Shown here: positions 30,928 through 32,249 of the stretch, one piece after another
Position numbering within the stretch: the first letter of the stretch is position 1
Layout: every line of letters starts with the position of its first letter
Assembly (NCBI GenBank): GCA_951800675.1
Contig: CATOKC010000021.1
Location: 1 to 32,249, forward strand
Length of the DNA: 32,249 bases
Direction: 5' to 3'
Source: an uncultured Oscillibacter sp.
GTDB lineage: Bacteria > Bacillota_A > Clostridia > Oscillospirales > Oscillospiraceae
Position numbers and translations under genes: made by a program
The notes under the pieces: generated by a model
Told to the model about the DNA's origin: nothing
Databases searched by the model: none
What the model saw: the letters and a program-made list of their open reading frames with translations, nothing else

Positions 30928-31854
30928 TTAACCTTTCACCGCTCCCATGGTGATGCCCTGGGTGAAGTACTTCTGGAAGATCAGGAACACGATGATGATA
31001 GGAGCCGCCGCCAAGGTGGCGCCAGCCATCAACAGGCCGTTGTCCACGGAGGTCTCCGCCTGGAGAGTGGCGATGCCCAAGGGGATGGTGAAATTGCTGC
31101 CGCTGGCCAGCATAACCAACTGCATAAAGTAGTCGTTCCAGCAATTGATAAAGGTGAAGATGGCCAGCGCGCCGATGCCCGGTTTAATCATGGGCATGAC
31201 CACTGTGGAGAAGGTATTCCACTCGCTGGAGCCGTCGATTCTGGCGGCCTCCAAGATCTCTCCGGGAATACTCTCCGAGAACTGCTTCATGAGGAACACG
31301 CCGAAGGGCCAGCCCACGGTGGGGAAGATCACCGCCCAGAGGCTGTCGTACAGGCGCAGGGCGGACATCTCTTTCAGCAAGGGGATCAGGATGACCTGCT
31401 TAGGCAGGGCCATGGCGCAGACGATGAGGGAGAACAGGATGGCCCGGCCGTTAAAGCGCTTCTTCGCCAGGGCGTAGCCCGCCATGGCCGCCGTGAGGCA
31501 GGTGATCAGCATGGCCAGCACGCACATGAGCACCGCGTTGATGAGCCAGCGGATGGCGGCGGGGGCCTCCGGCCCGGCGGTGAGAAGCACCTTTTTCCCG
31601 CCGTTGAAGAAGCTGCCGAAGGGTAGATAGACCTCCCACAGGGGAACACTGCGCTGCTTCATCAGCTTGTCAAAGTTGTTCATGACCCACTCGGTGGGGA
31701 CCCAGATGGGTTTGGTGGCGTTGATGTCCGCACCGTTTTTGAAGGCGCCGGTGGCAATCCAATACAGCGGAAAGGTGAAGAGGAACGCCAGAATAACCAG
31801 GATGATCACCGAGGCGATCTTATACGCGCGGCCGCGTCCAGTTTCAATTTTCAT
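30928..31854 (-). CDS. Carbohydrate ABC transporter permease, MalG-like
   Basis: A 308-residue permease of six membrane segments. The first helix is at about 13-33 and the docking loop is ILEAARIDGSSEWNTFSTVV, followed by MPMIKPG, as in MalG/CUT1 sugar permeases. It ends in FQKYFTQGITMGAVKG, a typical CUT1 C-terminus. The ATG follows AAGGGGG. It lies 12 bases after the other permease and precedes NanQ- and NanA-like genes, so the importer probably brings in sialic acid or a related sugar. The binding protein would lie upstream, outside the window. The ATPase is not seen either and may be a shared MsmX type. Confidence 0.95.
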   Translation of the reverse strand: MKIETGRGRAYKIASVIILVILAFLFTFPLYWIATGAFKNGADINATKPIWVPTEWVMNNFDKLMKQRSVPLWEVYLPFGSFFNGGKKVLLTAGPEAPAAIRWLINAVLMCVLAMLITCLTAAMAGYALAKKRFNGRAILFSLIVCAMALPKQVILIPLLKEMSALRLYDSLWAVIFPTVGWPFGVFLMKQFSESIPGEILEAARIDGSSEWNTFSTVVMPMIKPGIGALAIFTFINCWNDYFMQLVMLASGSNFTIPLGIATLQAETSVDNGLLMAGATLAAAPIIIVFLIFQKYFTQGITMGAVKG

Positions 31855-31866
31855 ACCAGCACCCCC

Positions 31867-32249
31867 TTACTTTTCTTTCGCCAGCTTGAACTGGAGGGCG
31901 GACAGCAGTCCGATGAAGATGGCCAGCACCACGCCCATGGCATTGGCGTAGCCGAAGTGGCCAGCCTGCTCCGTCAGCTTGAAGGCGGTCCAATAGATAT
32001 GGTACATGACCGTGTTGGTTCCCGCGCCGCCCTTGGTCAGCAGCTGAATCAGAGCGAAGCACTGGAAGGAGTTGATGGTGGTGATGACCAGGATATACAG
32101 TGTGGTGGGCATCATCTGGGCCCACTTCACCTGCCAAAAGACCTGAAAGCCGTTGGCTCCGTCCACCTCGGCGGCTTCAATGAGCGTCTGGTCCACATTG
32201 CCCAGGGCGGAGACGTACAGCACGATGGGCTGGCCCACGGAGGTGGTGA
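31867..32249 (-). CDS. Carbohydrate ABC transporter permease, MalF-like, C-terminal part (runs off right edge)
   Basis: Only the last 127 residues are in the window. They include the docking loop LIEAAEVDGANGFQVFWQVK and end in FKLAKEK. The fragment is the C-terminal half of a CUT1 sugar permease, partner of the MalG-like permease that follows. No start is visible; an internal GTG near 32236-32238 is not the real start. Confidence 0.93.
   Translation of the reverse strand, partial: TTSVGQPIVLYVSALGNVDQTLIEAAEVDGANGFQVFWQVKWAQMMPTTLYILVITTINSFQCFALIQLLTKGGAGTNTVMYHIYWTAFKLTEQAGHFGYANAMGVVLAIFIGLLSALQFKLAKEK

Overview
The window reads as chromosome from a GC-rich, Gram-positive gut Firmicute, most likely an Oscillospiraceae-type Clostridium (Flavonifractor, Lawsonibacter or Intestinimonas-like). 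This rests on an S-layer-homology protein with the typical low-GC upstream region, strong AGGAGG ribosome sites with frequent GTG and TTG starts, a CD1247-type zinc-ribbon protein, an OmpR/BceS-type two-component system, a TPP-riboswitch-controlled ThiT, and many U-tailed intrinsic terminators. The genus is an inference; no rRNA is present.

Left part (1-6000, minus strand): the 5' end of an ABC ATPase gene and its double-length FbpB-type permease, then a heterodimeric ABC exporter. Both transcription units start from near-consensus sigma-A promoters with almost the same LacI/GalR-type operator placed 13-14 bp after the -10 box, so one regulator probably controls both. From 6000 to 10700 lies a large, highly codon-biased S-layer protein gene with a long structured leader.

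Middle (10700-20200): a hybrid sensor kinase with an apparently degenerate ATPase domain, a GH18-like protein convergent with it, a YqeG-type HAD phosphatase, elongation factor P, the CD1247-like protein, a MATE exporter with a small acidic membrane protein, then (minus strand) a BceRS-like two-component system coupled to an RluA-family pseudouridine synthase, and tRNA-Leu(CAA). The 690-base gap from 20189 to 20876 is AT-rich and carries three adjacent DnaA-box-like sequences.

Right part (20877-32249): an operon of mnmA, a small Cys-rich protein and tcdA (two tRNA-modification enzymes); then the most unusual gene, a 1018-residue protein with flagellin-like N- and C-terminal ends flanking a large beta-rich insert with GAGIGG repeats, preceded by a good match to a SigD (sigma-28) promoter. 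It is followed by a MoxR ATPase/VWA pair, a TPP riboswitch with terminator and thiT, and a sialic-acid-type cluster (NanA-like lyase, YhcH/NanQ-like anomerase and two sugar ABC permeases, the last running off the right edge).
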